64,000 nucleotides of DNA from Cuneatibacter caecimuris (lineage in GTDB: Bacteria; Bacillota; Clostridia; Lachnospirales; Lachnospiraceae). The notes beneath the pieces were generated by a model that was not told where the DNA came from, searched no databases, and saw nothing but the letters and a program-made list of their open reading frames with translations. Position 1 is the stretch's first letter, and every line of letters begins with the position of its first letter. The DNA is taken from contig NZ_SGXF01000003.1 of NCBI RefSeq assembly GCF_004216775.1, positions 1 to 64,000 of the forward strand, given 5' to 3'. Both the position numbers and the translations under genes were made by a program. Below, piece by piece: positions 16,305 to 25,018 of the stretch.

Positions 16305-17717
16305 GTGATTAAATTTGGTACAGGCGGTTGGAGAGCGATCATCGGGGATGATTTTATCCGGTCCAATATTCAGGTGCTGGCAAAAGCCATGTGCGACAAG
16401 ATGCGGAATGAAAACGTCCAGGAAACGGGTATGGTGATTGGCTATGACAGGCGTTTTTTATCAAAAGAGGCCATGCAGTGGGCCGCCCAGGTGTTTGCTG
16501 CGGAGGGGATCAAAACCAGGCTGATTAATTATTCAGTCCCTACCCCGGTGGTAATGTTCTACGTGATGCGGCACCGCATGAAATATGGCATGATGATCAC
16601 TGCCAGCCATAACCCGGCTCTCTATAACGGTATCAAGATTTTTACGGAAGCCGGACGGGACGCAGAAGAAGAACAGACCTGTCAGATTGAAGAATATTGT
16701 AAAGACATAGATCCCTGTGAAGTAGAAGTCATGGATTATGACCGTGCCGTGGAAGAGGGCCTCATCGAGGAGATATATCCTTTGAATGAGTATCTGGATA
16801 ATATTATTGATACGATTAATATGGAAATGATCCGCAGCAAAAGGATGAGAATTGCCCTGGATCCTCTTTACGGCGTCAGCGGAGCCTCCCTGAGGACCAT
16901 CCTGCTGACCGCGCGCTGTGAAGTAGATACCATGCATGAAAATCATGATACACTTTTCGGAGGGCATCTGCCTGCTCCTAATGAGGAAACTCTTCGGCCG
17001 CTTCAGAATTATGTGACAGCCAAACATTTTGATATGGGCGTGGCGACGGACGGAGACGGAGACCGGCTGGGCGTCATTGACGATACAGGACAGTTCCTGC
17101 ATCCCAATGAAATTTTGCTGATGCTGTACTATTATCTGCTGAAATACAAGGGCTGGCACGGCCCTGCGGTCCGCAATATCGCCACTACACATATGCTGGA
17201 CCGGCTGGCAGATTTTTTTGGTGAGGAATGCTATGAAGTGCCTGTGGGCTTTAAATATATTTCTGCCATGATGCAGGAAAAGGACGCGGTAATCGGCGGC
17301 GAGTCTTCCGGAGGGCTGACAGTGCGGGGGCATATTCATGGTAAAGACGGGGTTTACGCTGCTTCCCTCCTGGTGGAGATGGTGGCGGTGACCGGAAAAA
17401 AACTGTCAGAATTGCTGAGGGAGGTAAAGGAGTTATCCGGCGCAGCTGAGATGGTAGAGTATGCTTTCCGCTTCAGCACGGAAAAAAAGGCTGATATAGA
17501 GGAAACTCTGATGAAGGATAAGCTGCTTCCCGGTTTTGATTTCCCGGTGGAAAAGGTCAGCTATATGGATGGCTGCAAAGTGTACTTTCAGAATGGTGGG
17601 TGGGTAATAGCCAGGTTTTCCGGCACTGAACCTCTGCTCAGGATTTTCAGCGAGATGCCCTCCAGGGAGATGGCAGTGCAAAATGTGCGCAGGCTGGAAG
17701 AATTTCTAAAATTGTAG
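16305..17717 (+). CDS. alpha-D-phosphohexomutase (PGM/PMM/PNGM superfamily)
   Basis: Enzyme of 470 aa that interconverts sugar 1- and 6-phosphates through a phosphoserine. All four signature loops are present: the phosphoserine loop TASHNP with Ser101, the metal loop DGDGDR (about 241-246), the sugar loop GGESSGG (about 318-324), and the phosphate-binding RFSGTEP near the C-terminus. The N-terminal FGTGGWRA is typical of this clostridial subgroup. It starts with GTG at 16305, one base after the GH94 stop, with GGGGAGG upstream, so translation is coupled. Coupling to a chitobiose-type phosphorylase suggests GlcNAc-1-phosphate or glucose-1-phosphate as the in vivo substrate; sequence alone does not decide. 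Confidence 0.9.
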   Translation: MIKFGTGGWRAIIGDDFIRSNIQVLAKAMCDKMRNENVQETGMVIGYDRRFLSKEAMQWAAQVFAAEGIKTRLINYSVPTPVVMFYVMRHRMKYGMMITASHNPALYNGIKIFTEAGRDAEEEQTCQIEEYCKDIDPCEVEVMDYDRAVEEGLIEEIYPLNEYLDNIIDTINMEMIRSKRMRIALDPLYGVSGASLRTILLTARCEVDTMHENHDTLFGGHLPAPNEETLRPLQNYVTAKHFDMGVATDGDGDRLGVIDDTGQFLHPNEILLMLYYYLLKYKGWHGPAVRNIATTHMLDRLADFFGEECYEVPVGFKYISAMMQEKDAVIGGESSGGLTVRGHIHGKDGVYAASLLVEMVAVTGKKLSELLREVKELSGAAEMVEYAFRFSTEKKADIEETLMKDKLLPGFDFPVEKVSYMDGCKVYFQNGGWVIARFSGTEPLLRIFSEMPSREMAVQNVRRLEEFLKL

Positions 17718-17779
17718 GAAGCATGAAAATACAGCTCTGCCTGTCCCCGGTATTTTCCATAGATAAATATTGACCAGTA

Positions 17780-17788
17780 TGATAAAAT
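17780..17788 (+). promoter_or_regulatory. extended -10 promoter before the YesM kinase
   Basis: TGATAAAAT at 17780-17788 is an extended -10 element 31 bp before the start at 17819. No clear -35 is present. Confidence 0.4.
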
Positions 17789-17818
17789 GTAGGTAGCTTA
17801 TTGGGGGCAGGTAGAATT

Positions 17819-19618
17819 ATGAAGAAAAAGACGTTTTCTCTAAAAGGGAGGCTGGTACAGATTATATTTATCGGCTGGTTCGTCCCGATTTTGCTGTTGA
17901 TTGTGGTGCTGGGCTGGTATATGCGCAGCAATTACGGAGAGCAGATGCTGGAGGGTCTGTCCGACCAGCTCTATTTTACAGGAAAGATCTGCGCAGAGCG
18001 GGTCGATACGGCTGTTACGGCTTCCAGGGCTTCCACTTATGACAGGAAGCTCTGGGAGCTTTATCAGCGTTATACGGCGGAGGAGCTCACTCCGAATGGA
18101 CTTTATTTGCGCACGTCCAACTATATTTTCAGTACATATCAGAAGGAAAAAGCTTTTCAGGATGTGTATTTCTGGTATACCGAGAATCCTGAGGTGCTCA
18201 ATTACAGTATGACTAATACTTCTTCCGGCGGAAAATATGAGGAGCAGCGGGAATACTGGGTCAATGATCACCAGGAAGTAAAGGAAATTGCTAAAACACT
18301 GGGAACAAAAATCCGGTTTTGGCAAAAAGAGGATAAGCTGTATATGATCCGGAACCTGATGAGCCCGGAATATGAACATTTCGGAACAATTGTGATGAGG
18401 CTGAATCCTGATTATATACTGGAAAATCTGAAGGATTTTTCCTGGAGCAGCGCTGTAACGGTATATCTGGACAGTGAACCGGTGGTGCTTTCAGGAAAAC
18501 AGATCACCATGGAAGAAGCCGGCGGACAGATGAAACGGATTGGGGACGGCGTCAGCCGGGTACGGGGGGATTACCTGATGTACGAAGGAATTCCCGGAGA
18601 GACCCTCTGGCTTGGAATTGTAATGGAAATGGATTCCAAGATGCTGTCGGAACCTTTTGTGGGCTATTGGATTGTAGTATGCGGCATGCTGCTTATGCTG
18701 CTTGTCATGCTGGCCCTCCTGACCCGGGTGTTCCGCTCTCAGGTCGTGCGTCCGGTGTCTGTATTGATGCGAGGGGCAGAAGAGATTGAGAAGGGAAATT
18801 ATGGGGGCCATCTGGAGGAAGAGCTGCGCAGCCGGGAATTTCAATATCTGGAGAAGTCCTTTAATCAGATGAGCGACCGGCTGAAGTATCAGTTTGAACA
18901 TATTTATAAAGAAGAGCTGGCTTTGCGCGATGCCAGGATCGTGGCGCTTCAGTCCAATATCAATCCGCACTTTCTCAATAATACGCTGGAGATCATTAAC
19001 TGGGAGGCCAGGATGTCAGGGAATGTCAAGGTGCCTAAGATGATCGAGGCACTGTCCACACTGATGAACGCTGCCATGGACAGGAAGAAGAAACCGCTGG
19101 TGAGGCTGGCGGAGGAAATGTCCTATGTAAATGCATATCTCTATATCGCTCAGGAACGGCTGGGGAAACGGCTGACAGTGGTGAAAGAGCTGGATCAGGA
19201 AATGATGGATTATGAGGTGCCAAGGCTGATTATGCAGCCATTAATTGAAAATGCGGTGAAACATGGTGTGGAGCCCCGGACATACGGCACGATTCGGATC
19301 AGGGTCTGCCAGACAGAGGAAAACTTGACGATTGAAATCATCAATGACGGGACCCTGACAAAAGAAGATGAACAGAGGGTGGCCCGTTTGCTGGACCCGG
19401 AATACGACAGCAGCAAGGAACCGTCCGGAAATCTGGGAATATCCAATGTCAATATGCGGGTCAAGCTGCTGTATGGTGAAAATTCCGGATTGACCATTGA
19501 AAACGGCGAAAATAATGTGGTAATTGCACGGATAAGGTTGTGTAAAAACCAATCTGAACAAAAAAATACAACAAACAGCCAGTTTGACAATTCTCATTTT
19601 TATGAAAATGAGCAATAA
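17819..19618 (+). CDS. YesM-type sensor histidine kinase
   Basis: Membrane sensor kinase of 599 aa of the LytS/YesM class. Two transmembrane helices (about 13-34 and 280-302) flank an extracytoplasmic sensor domain. A HAMP region follows (VRPVSVLMRGAEEIEKGNYG), then the His_kinase domain with SNINPHFLNNTL, phospho-accepting His384, and an HATPase domain with LIENAVKHGVEP and GNLGISNVNMRVKLLYG. The start at 17819 was chosen over a TTG-led frame because the protein then begins MKKKTFSLKGR, a usual cytoplasmic leader. It lies just before the binding-protein gene, with the AraC-type partner regulator four genes on, so it probably senses the transported sugar or its liganded binding protein. Confidence 0.9.
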   Translation: MKKKTFSLKGRLVQIIFIGWFVPILLLIVVLGWYMRSNYGEQMLEGLSDQLYFTGKICAERVDTAVTASRASTYDRKLWELYQRYTAEELTPNGLYLRTSNYIFSTYQKEKAFQDVYFWYTENPEVLNYSMTNTSSGGKYEEQREYWVNDHQEVKEIAKTLGTKIRFWQKEDKLYMIRNLMSPEYEHFGTIVMRLNPDYILENLKDFSWSSAVTVYLDSEPVVLSGKQITMEEAGGQMKRIGDGVSRVRGDYLMYEGIPGETLWLGIVMEMDSKMLSEPFVGYWIVVCGMLLMLLVMLALLTRVFRSQVVRPVSVLMRGAEEIEKGNYGGHLEEELRSREFQYLEKSFNQMSDRLKYQFEHIYKEELALRDARIVALQSNINPHFLNNTLEIINWEARMSGNVKVPKMIEALSTLMNAAMDRKKKPLVRLAEEMSYVNAYLYIAQERLGKRLTVVKELDQEMMDYEVPRLIMQPLIENAVKHGVEPRTYGTIRIRVCQTEENLTIEIINDGTLTKEDEQRVARLLDPEYDSSKEPSGNLGISNVNMRVKLLYGENSGLTIENGENNVVIARIRLCKNQSEQKNTTNSQFDNSHFYENEQ

Positions 19619-19671
19619 TAGAAACATACCAAGAAGGAACGGTAACGCAAAAATTAAGGAGGGATTTGATT

Positions 19672-21063
19672 ATGAAACGAAAAGGTTTAGCATTAACAAT
19701 GGCGATGGCTATGGGAGTTTCCATGCTGGCCGGATGCGGCTCCACGCCTGCTGACGCGACGACAGCCGCCCCTGCAACGAGCCCCAAGACAGAGGCAGCT
19801 ACAACCAAGGCCGGAAATGACTCCACCACAGAAGCCCCCACAGAAGGGCAGACCAGCGCGCTGACCCCGGTGAAATTAAGCGTATTCAGTACATATGCAG
19901 GCAATGACGCCAACGCCAGGCTGTTCCAGGACGCCTACAAAGCCTGGGAAAAGAAAACCGGAAGCACGGTATATGACAGCTCCGCAATCTCCGACGAGAC
20001 AGTAAAAGCACGCGTGACTGCAGACTTTGAAAGCGGCGCGGAACCGGATGTCCTGATGTACTTCACCGGCGCTGACGCAGACAGTTTTCTGGATAAACTG
20101 GTTCCCGTTTCTGAGATCCAGAAGGCGTACCCGGAATATGCCAGCAACATGGATATGACTAAAGTTCCTGCATCCTCGGATGGAAACCATTACGGAGTTC
20201 CGGTGAACGGATATTGGGAAGGCCTGTTCGTAAACACAAAGCTGCTGAAGGACGCAGGAGTAGATGTTCCGGATGAAAACACCACCTGGGAAGAATTTAT
20301 TAAAGACTGCGAAACCCTGAAGGAAAAAGGCATCACCCCGATTTCAGCTTCACTTGCGACAGAAATCCATTACTGGTTTGAATTCTGTATCTTCAACCAC
20401 CGCGATGTTCAGACTCAGAATGTGATTCCGTCCCCGGATAACAAAGATGATTATTTGCCGCTGGTAGAAGGCATCACCGATATGAAGGAAATGTATGAAA
20501 AGGGCCTGTTCCCTGAAAATACGCTTTCCATGGACGGCAAGGAAGCAAAACAGCTGTTTATAGACGGCAAGGCCGCATTTTACTGCGACGGCAACTGGGC
20601 GGCTCAGAGCATTTTTGAAGGTGCTGAGAACCCTGAAGATTTCACTGTAACTTATGTGCCTGGTGAAGGAAACCGTAAATCTACCGATATTATCGCAGGT
20701 ATGTCCTCCGGCTATATGATCACCAGAAAAGCCTGGGAAGATCCGGAAATCCGCGAAGCAGCAGTTGATTTCGTAATGTCCATGACAACGGACGATGTAG
20801 TAGCTAAGTTTGCAGGCGTTTCCACTGACGCGTTGAAGACCCCGGCAAAGATCGACAAATCCCAGTACAATGCGCTGCAGCTGAGCGGCAAGGATATGGC
20901 CAGCAAAGCTACAGGCCTGGCCCTGGCTCTGCAGGATGGAATTCCCACAGAAGCAAGAGTACCTGTATTTGACAATATGGCGGCAATCGTTTCCGGCGAA
21001 GTGACTCCGGAAGAGGCAGTAGTAGAGATGCTGACTCTGGTTGCTGAATCAAAGACTGAATGA
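19672..21063 (+). CDS. sugar ABC transporter substrate-binding lipoprotein
   Basis: Extracellular family 1 solute-binding protein of 463 aa. It begins with a lipoprotein signal peptide ending MLAGC, acylated Cys22, and then a Thr/Ala-rich linker of about 45 residues that spaces the domain from the membrane. Typical segments are FSTYAGNDANARLFQDAYKA, EPDVLMYFTGADADSF and a late DFVMSMTTDDVVAKF region. ATG at 19672 has AAGGAGGG 8 nt upstream. It lies between the kinase and the permease genes; an intrinsic terminator after its stop would make it the most abundant product of the operon. The cargo is inferred to be the disaccharide cleaved by the GH94 enzyme. Confidence 0.92.
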   Translation: MKRKGLALTMAMAMGVSMLAGCGSTPADATTAAPATSPKTEAATTKAGNDSTTEAPTEGQTSALTPVKLSVFSTYAGNDANARLFQDAYKAWEKKTGSTVYDSSAISDETVKARVTADFESGAEPDVLMYFTGADADSFLDKLVPVSEIQKAYPEYASNMDMTKVPASSDGNHYGVPVNGYWEGLFVNTKLLKDAGVDVPDENTTWEEFIKDCETLKEKGITPISASLATEIHYWFEFCIFNHRDVQTQNVIPSPDNKDDYLPLVEGITDMKEMYEKGLFPENTLSMDGKEAKQLFIDGKAAFYCDGNWAAQSIFEGAENPEDFTVTYVPGEGNRKSTDIIAGMSSGYMITRKAWEDPEIREAAVDFVMSMTTDDVVAKFAGVSTDALKTPAKIDKSQYNALQLSGKDMASKATGLALALQDGIPTEARVPVFDNMAAIVSGEVTPEEAVVEMLTLVAESKTE

Positions 21064-21088
21064 AATTAAAATAGTCTGACTGACAAAG

Positions 21089-21123
21089 AGCCGGAGATAT
21101 GAACAGACTGTCTCCGGCTTTTT
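21089..21123 (+). terminator. attenuating terminator between binding protein and permease genes
   Basis: AGCCGGAGA (21089-21097) pairs with TCTCCGGCT (21111-21119), followed by five T. Partial read-through would give more binding protein than permease. Confidence 0.75.
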
Positions 21124-21144
21124 CTGACAAAAAGAGGTGATTCC

Positions 21145-22032
21145 ATGGGCTCAATGATTTATAAAAATAAGAAGCCGCTGCTGATTTTTCTGATTCCGGC
21201 TTTTGCATTCATGGTAGTATTTCTGTACTATCCGTTTTTCCTGAATATATGGAACAGCTTTCATGTGATAAAAGGTCTGGGACAGTCGGCCAAGGGCTGG
21301 AATGACCCGTGGTACAGTAATTATTTAAAGATATTTACTGATCCTAAAATGCGTACGGCTATGGTCAACACGCTGTGGATGATGCTGGCTACTCTGATCG
21401 GCCAGGTCGGGATCGCGCTGCTGCTGGCCATGATGGTGGATAACATCAAGCGCGGAGCCAAATTATTCCGGGTGCTCTATTTCCTCCCCATCGTGATTTC
21501 CGCCACAGCCCTGGCTTTGCTGTTCAACCTGATTTTCCTGTATGATACCGGGATGCTCAATCAGATCCGTATGGCTTTCGGAGCCAATGAGCTTCTGGAC
21601 TTTAAAAAGGGTTCTCTGGCTGTGCTCACGATGATTATTCCGGTTACCTGGCAGTACGTGGGATTTTATTTTATCATTCTGGTGACTGGATTAAATAATA
21701 TTTCTCCTGATATCTATGAGGCGGCGTCCATTGACGGGGCTACAAAGCTGCAGAGGGTTCGTTTTATCACACTGCCCCTGCTGCACAATGTGATCTGCAC
21801 CTGTATCACTCTGGCGATTACCGGCGCATTGAAGGTGTTTGACCTGCCCTATACCATGTTCCCCAACGGCATGCCCAACAACAAGACATGGCTTACTGGG
21901 ACCTACATGTACTATCAGACGATCTCGACAAAAGATGTGGACTACGGCAGCGCCATTGCTCTTGTAATCGTTGTTTTGGGTGTGGTGCTCTCTCAGATCG
22001 CTAACCATGCCCTAAAAGAAAAAGACTATTAA
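21145..22032 (+). CDS. carbohydrate ABC transporter permease (MalF type)
   Basis: Inner membrane permease of 295 aa with six predicted helices. The EAA loop that docks the ATPase reads EAASIDGATKLQRVRFITLP (about 192-211). AGAGGTGATTCC precedes the ATG. It pairs with the next gene to form the translocation pore. No ATP-binding subunit is encoded in the locus, so it probably uses a shared MsmK/UgpC-type ATPase encoded elsewhere, as is common for CUT1 sugar transporters of Gram-positive bacteria. Confidence 0.92.
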   Translation: MGSMIYKNKKPLLIFLIPAFAFMVVFLYYPFFLNIWNSFHVIKGLGQSAKGWNDPWYSNYLKIFTDPKMRTAMVNTLWMMLATLIGQVGIALLLAMMVDNIKRGAKLFRVLYFLPIVISATALALLFNLIFLYDTGMLNQIRMAFGANELLDFKKGSLAVLTMIIPVTWQYVGFYFIILVTGLNNISPDIYEAASIDGATKLQRVRFITLPLLHNVICTCITLAITGALKVFDLPYTMFPNGMPNNKTWLTGTYMYYQTISTKDVDYGSAIALVIVVLGVVLSQIANHALKEKDY

Positions 22033-22045
22033 GGAGGACTGTGAC

Positions 22046-22915
22046 ATGGAAAAAGTAAAAACAAAGCGCAGATTCTCCCCGTGGATGGTTTTGGTCTACG
22101 CGCTGCTGTCTGCTTGGGCTGTGACTACGCTGTATCCGCTTTTATGGGTGCTGATGAATTCTTTTAAATTGAGAGGACGGATTGTTTCTAATTCCTTCTC
22201 TCTGCCGGTAGGAGACTTGTTCACGCTGGATAATTATACCAAGGCTTTCAGCAAGCTGAACGTATGGGGCGCTTACAGAAACAGCCTGGTGATTTCGATC
22301 AGTGTGGTAGTGGTGGTGATCCTGTTGGCCGGCCTGTGTGCCTATGCCCTGGTGCGCTATCAATTCAAAGGAAAGGCCTTCCTTCAGTCCCTTGTAATTG
22401 CAGCGATGATGTTCCCGGTATTTTCTACCATCATTCCGGTATTCCGGATGATGCTGTCCTGGAAAATTGTGAATACCGATAGTTTGTGGCTGTCGCTGCT
22501 TTCCACTGCGCTGCCCCAGATTGCCGGAAACCTGTCGTTTGCGATTGTGGTTTTATCAGGCTACATACGGAGCCTGCCGATCGACCTGGAGGAAGCTGCT
22601 TATTTGGAGGGCTGCAGTGTTTTCCAGATATTCTTTAAGGTTGTAGTGCCTCTGACAAAACCGTCTTTTGCAACAGTTGGGATTTTCTGTTTCTTATGGA
22701 GTTATAATGACCTGTTTACGCAGATGTTTACACTGCGCAACTCGGACCAGTGGGCCATTACCAGGCTGCTGAATGAGATCAGTTCCCAGGAAGGAACAGA
22801 CTATGGCCTGCTGGCTGCGGCAGTGACCATCGTTATTGTGCCGGTGATAATAATATATTTCTGCCTGCAGAAATATATTATTAAAGGAATGACAGCGGGG
22901 GCAATAAAAGGTTGA
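22046..22915 (+). CDS. carbohydrate ABC transporter permease (MalG type)
   Basis: Second permease subunit, 289 aa, six helices. The EAA loop is EEAAYLEGCSVFQIFFKVVV (about 186-205), with Cys and Phe at places usually Gly/Ala-rich, and the C-terminus ends QKYIIKGMTAGAIKG, characteristic of MalG-like proteins. AAGGAGGACTGTGAC precedes the ATG, 13 bp after the MalF-type gene. It functions with that subunit and the lipoprotein in uptake of the locus sugar. Confidence 0.93.
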   Translation: MEKVKTKRRFSPWMVLVYALLSAWAVTTLYPLLWVLMNSFKLRGRIVSNSFSLPVGDLFTLDNYTKAFSKLNVWGAYRNSLVISISVVVVVILLAGLCAYALVRYQFKGKAFLQSLVIAAMMFPVFSTIIPVFRMMLSWKIVNTDSLWLSLLSTALPQIAGNLSFAIVVLSGYIRSLPIDLEEAAYLEGCSVFQIFFKVVVPLTKPSFATVGIFCFLWSYNDLFTQMFTLRNSDQWAITRLLNEISSQEGTDYGLLAAAVTIVIVPVIIIYFCLQKYIIKGMTAGAIKG

Positions 22916-22941
22916 TCCCGACGGGAGGGGTGTAGTACAAT
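22912..22941 (+). promoter_or_regulatory. possible promoter of the YesN-type regulator
   Basis: TTGATC (22912-22917) and TACAAT (22936-22941), 18-bp spacer, overlapping the stop of the permease gene. It would give the regulator gene independent expression. Confidence 0.45.
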
Positions 22942-23047
22942 ATAAAAAGAATGAAAATGATGATGTTGCGGAATCCGGCGCCTGAAGATAAAACCTGTAA
23001 TAATGGCGAGGATTCTGCGGCATTGCATTTTATCCGGGGTGTTTGCG

Positions 23048-23815
23048 ATGTATAAAGTTGTGCTGATAGATGATGAAGAAATCATTGTACAGGGAATGCA
23101 GAAGGTAATTCCATGGGAGAAGTATGGATGCCATGTGGCAGGGACGGCCTGCAATGGAGAAGAAGGCATGACCGTGATTCGTTGGGAAAAGCCGGATATT
23201 GTGTTTACGGATATCAGCATGCCGGGCCTCAATGGTCTGCAGATGATTGCGGGAATTAAATCTGAGTTTCCGGATCTTCAGATCAGCATCCTTACAGGAT
23301 ACCGGAATTTTGAATATGCACAGGAGGCAATCCGCCTGGGCGTGGTGCGCTATCTTCTGAAACCATCCAGGATGGACGAACTTGAAGAAGCGCTTCATAC
23401 GATGCTGGAACGCCTGAAAGCCTTGTGCCCGGAGGAAACCCAGGAGCAGGAGGAAGACAGGGAAGGGCTCGGCGACAATGCGGCAGGCAGTTTTGTGGTG
23501 AAGAATGCTCTGACTTATATAGAACAGCATTATAAAGAAAAGATCACCTTATCTGACGTGGCGGATCAGGTTTATGTGAGCCAGTGGCATCTGAGCAAGC
23601 TGCTCAACGGCCATTTGGGGAAAAGCTATTCTGAAATTTTAAACACAATCAGGATTCGGGAAGCGAAAAAATTGCTGAAAGATCCTTCCATGCGCATCAG
23701 CGGCATAACTGAGGAAGTGGGATTCGTGGATACCGCTCATTTTTCCAGGGTGTTTAAAAAAATCACCGGCATGTCTGCAAATGAATACAGGAACAGCCTG
23801 CGCCGGGAACAGTAA
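23048..23815 (+). CDS. YesN-type response regulator (REC plus AraC HTH)
   Basis: Cytoplasmic transcription factor of 255 aa. The receiver domain (1-120) has the acidic pair DDE at 8-10, phospho-acceptor Asp55 in VFTDISMPG, and the terminal Lys in RYLLKPSR. A short linker leads to an AraC/XylS double helix-turn-helix (about 160-255) with LSDVADQVYVSQWHLSKLL and ISGITEEVGFVDTAHFSRVF. It is the natural partner of the YesM-type kinase four genes upstream and presumably activates the binding-protein/permease genes and perhaps the GH94 gene. The ATG at 23048 is selected because the receiver domain begins there; upstream in-frame codons are in the leader. Confidence 0.9.
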   Translation: MYKVVLIDDEEIIVQGMQKVIPWEKYGCHVAGTACNGEEGMTVIRWEKPDIVFTDISMPGLNGLQMIAGIKSEFPDLQISILTGYRNFEYAQEAIRLGVVRYLLKPSRMDELEEALHTMLERLKALCPEETQEQEEDREGLGDNAAGSFVVKNALTYIEQHYKEKITLSDVADQVYVSQWHLSKLLNGHLGKSYSEILNTIRIREAKKLLKDPSMRISGITEEVGFVDTAHFSRVFKKITGMSANEYRNSLRREQ

Positions 23816-23833
23816 AAAAATTTTAAAAAGTAC

Positions 23834-23862
23834 TTGATTTTTCAGGAGGCATGTTATATAAT
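23834..23862 (+). promoter_or_regulatory. promoter of tRNA-Lys
   Basis: TTGATT (23834-23839), 17-bp spacer, TATAAT (23857-23862), 30 bp before the tRNA. Confidence 0.75.
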
Positions 23863-23892
23863 GTTCATCGTGCTTGTGAGACAAGCAGAGAC

Positions 23893-23965
23893 GCGCTTCT
23901 AGCTCAGTTGGTAGAGCACCTGACTCTTAATCAGGGTGTCCAGGGTTCGAGCCCCTGGAGGCGCA
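23893..23965 (+). tRNA. tRNA-Lys (anticodon CTT)
   Basis: 73-nt cloverleaf: acceptor GCGCTTC with GAGGCGC, D-arm GCTC..GAGC, anticodon arm CCTGA-CTCTTAA-TCAGG with anticodon CTT, and T-arm CAGGG-TTCGAGC-CCCTG. Discriminator A; the CCA end is not encoded. It has its own promoter and terminator. Confidence 0.95.
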
Positions 23966-23973
23966 GTGAGAAG

Positions 23974-24011
23974 AAACCGGTTTGGGACTGATGTTCTGAG
24001 GCCGGTTTTTT
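23974..24011 (+). terminator. terminator after tRNA-Lys
   Basis: AAACCGG (23974-23980) and CCGGTTT (24002-24008) with a following T run. Confidence 0.7.
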
Positions 24012-24046
24012 GTTGTGCTGTTAAATATTTCTGAAGAAATCATCCC

Positions 24047-24074
24047 TTGACAATCCTGCAGAGTATGCTATAGT
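24047..24074 (+). promoter_or_regulatory. promoter of the metal transporter operon
   Basis: TTGACA (24047-24052) and TATAGT (24069-24074) with a 16-bp spacer. TG at 24066-24067 makes the -10 element extended. Confidence 0.7.
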
Positions 24075-24077
24075 TTA

Positions 24078-24102
24078 GATGCGAATAAGTTGCATTTGCA
24101 TC
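24078..24102 (+). promoter_or_regulatory. candidate Fur-family operator
   Basis: GATGCGAAT (24078-24086) and ATTTGCATC (24094-24102) form an inverted repeat, 8 of 9 arm positions pairing, around a 7-nt centre, directly downstream of the -10 element. It is well placed for repression by the Fur-family protein encoded two genes on. Confidence 0.6.
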
Positions 24103-24138
24103 TGGAGCTATATTGCTGCAAGGAAAGGATAAAATAAA

Positions 24139-24969
24139 ATGCTGCATATTATAGAAGAAACACTGTTGGACAGTATCAAGCTGATTCCATTTCTGTTCCT
24201 GACCTACCTGGCTATGGAATATCTGGAGCATAAAACCAGTGAAAAAACAGAAAAGATGATAAAAAAAGCCGGGAAATGGGGGCCGCTGATCGGAGGAACC
24301 CTGGGCGCCGTGCCGCAGTGCGGTTTTTCTGCTGCTGCCTCTAATCTGTATGCAGGCCGGGTGATTACACTGGGGACACTGATCTCCATTTACCTGTCCA
24401 CATCGGACGAAATGCTGCCTATTCTGATTTCTGAACAGGCTGGACTGGGGCTGATTGGTAAAATACTGCTGCTGAAAATCGCAATCGGGATGGCAGCGGG
24501 TTTTTTGATCGACTTGTTGATTACAAGAAAACATATTGAGGAACATTATCATATCCATGATATCTGTGAAAAAGAGCACTGCCACTGCGAAAAAGGAATT
24601 TTCCGTTCGGCGGTGCGCCATACGCTGCAGATTACGCTGTTTATCATGGCAGTTACATTTGCGCTGAATCTGGTTTTAAGTTTTGGCGGTGAGGAGGCGC
24701 TGGCAAGCGTGCTGCTGAACAGGCCTGTGCTGGGCCCTGTGATCGCGGGCGCGGTAGGGCTGATTCCAAACTGCGCGGCGTCGGTTGTGATCACACAGCT
24801 GTATCTGGAAGGCGCTATGAGTTTTGGGACAATGATGGCGGGGCTGCTGTCCGGCGCCGGAATCGGCGTGCTGGTACTTTTCCGGGTGAATCGAAATAAA
24901 AAAGAAAATATTAAAATTATTGCATTATTATATGCGATTGGTGTTTTGGGCGGTATTGTGCTAAGATAG
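24139..24969 (+). CDS. putative manganese/metal transporter (PF11449-like)
   Basis: Polytopic membrane protein of 276 aa with about 8 hydrophobic segments in two related halves, each carrying a buried motif: GGTLGAVPQCGFSAAASNLYAGR (about 54-76, in its core PQCGFSAA) and GAVGLIPNCAASVVITQLY (second half). Between them is a His/Cys-rich loop, EEHYHIHDICEKEHCHCEKG (about 135-154), a likely metal-binding site. The layout fits the family annotated as putative manganese transporters and distantly related to ArsP permeases. It sits behind a palindromic operator and ahead of a Fur-family gene. Direction of transport and metal are inferred, not shown. Confidence 0.8.
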   Translation: MLHIIEETLLDSIKLIPFLFLTYLAMEYLEHKTSEKTEKMIKKAGKWGPLIGGTLGAVPQCGFSAAASNLYAGRVITLGTLISIYLSTSDEMLPILISEQAGLGLIGKILLLKIAIGMAAGFLIDLLITRKHIEEHYHIHDICEKEHCHCEKGIFRSAVRHTLQITLFIMAVTFALNLVLSFGGEEALASVLLNRPVLGPVIAGAVGLIPNCAASVVITQLYLEGAMSFGTMMAGLLSGAGIGVLVLFRVNRNKKENIKIIALLYAIGVLGGIVLR

Positions 24970-25018
24970 AACATAGGATAAAATCAAAAACAGCACAGGA
25001 GACAGGAGGTGCAGCCGC

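Noticed and set aside
15206-16366. 386-codon frame on minus opposite the GH94 gene
   Set aside because: No start signal, and it mirrors a frame with full catalytic motifs.
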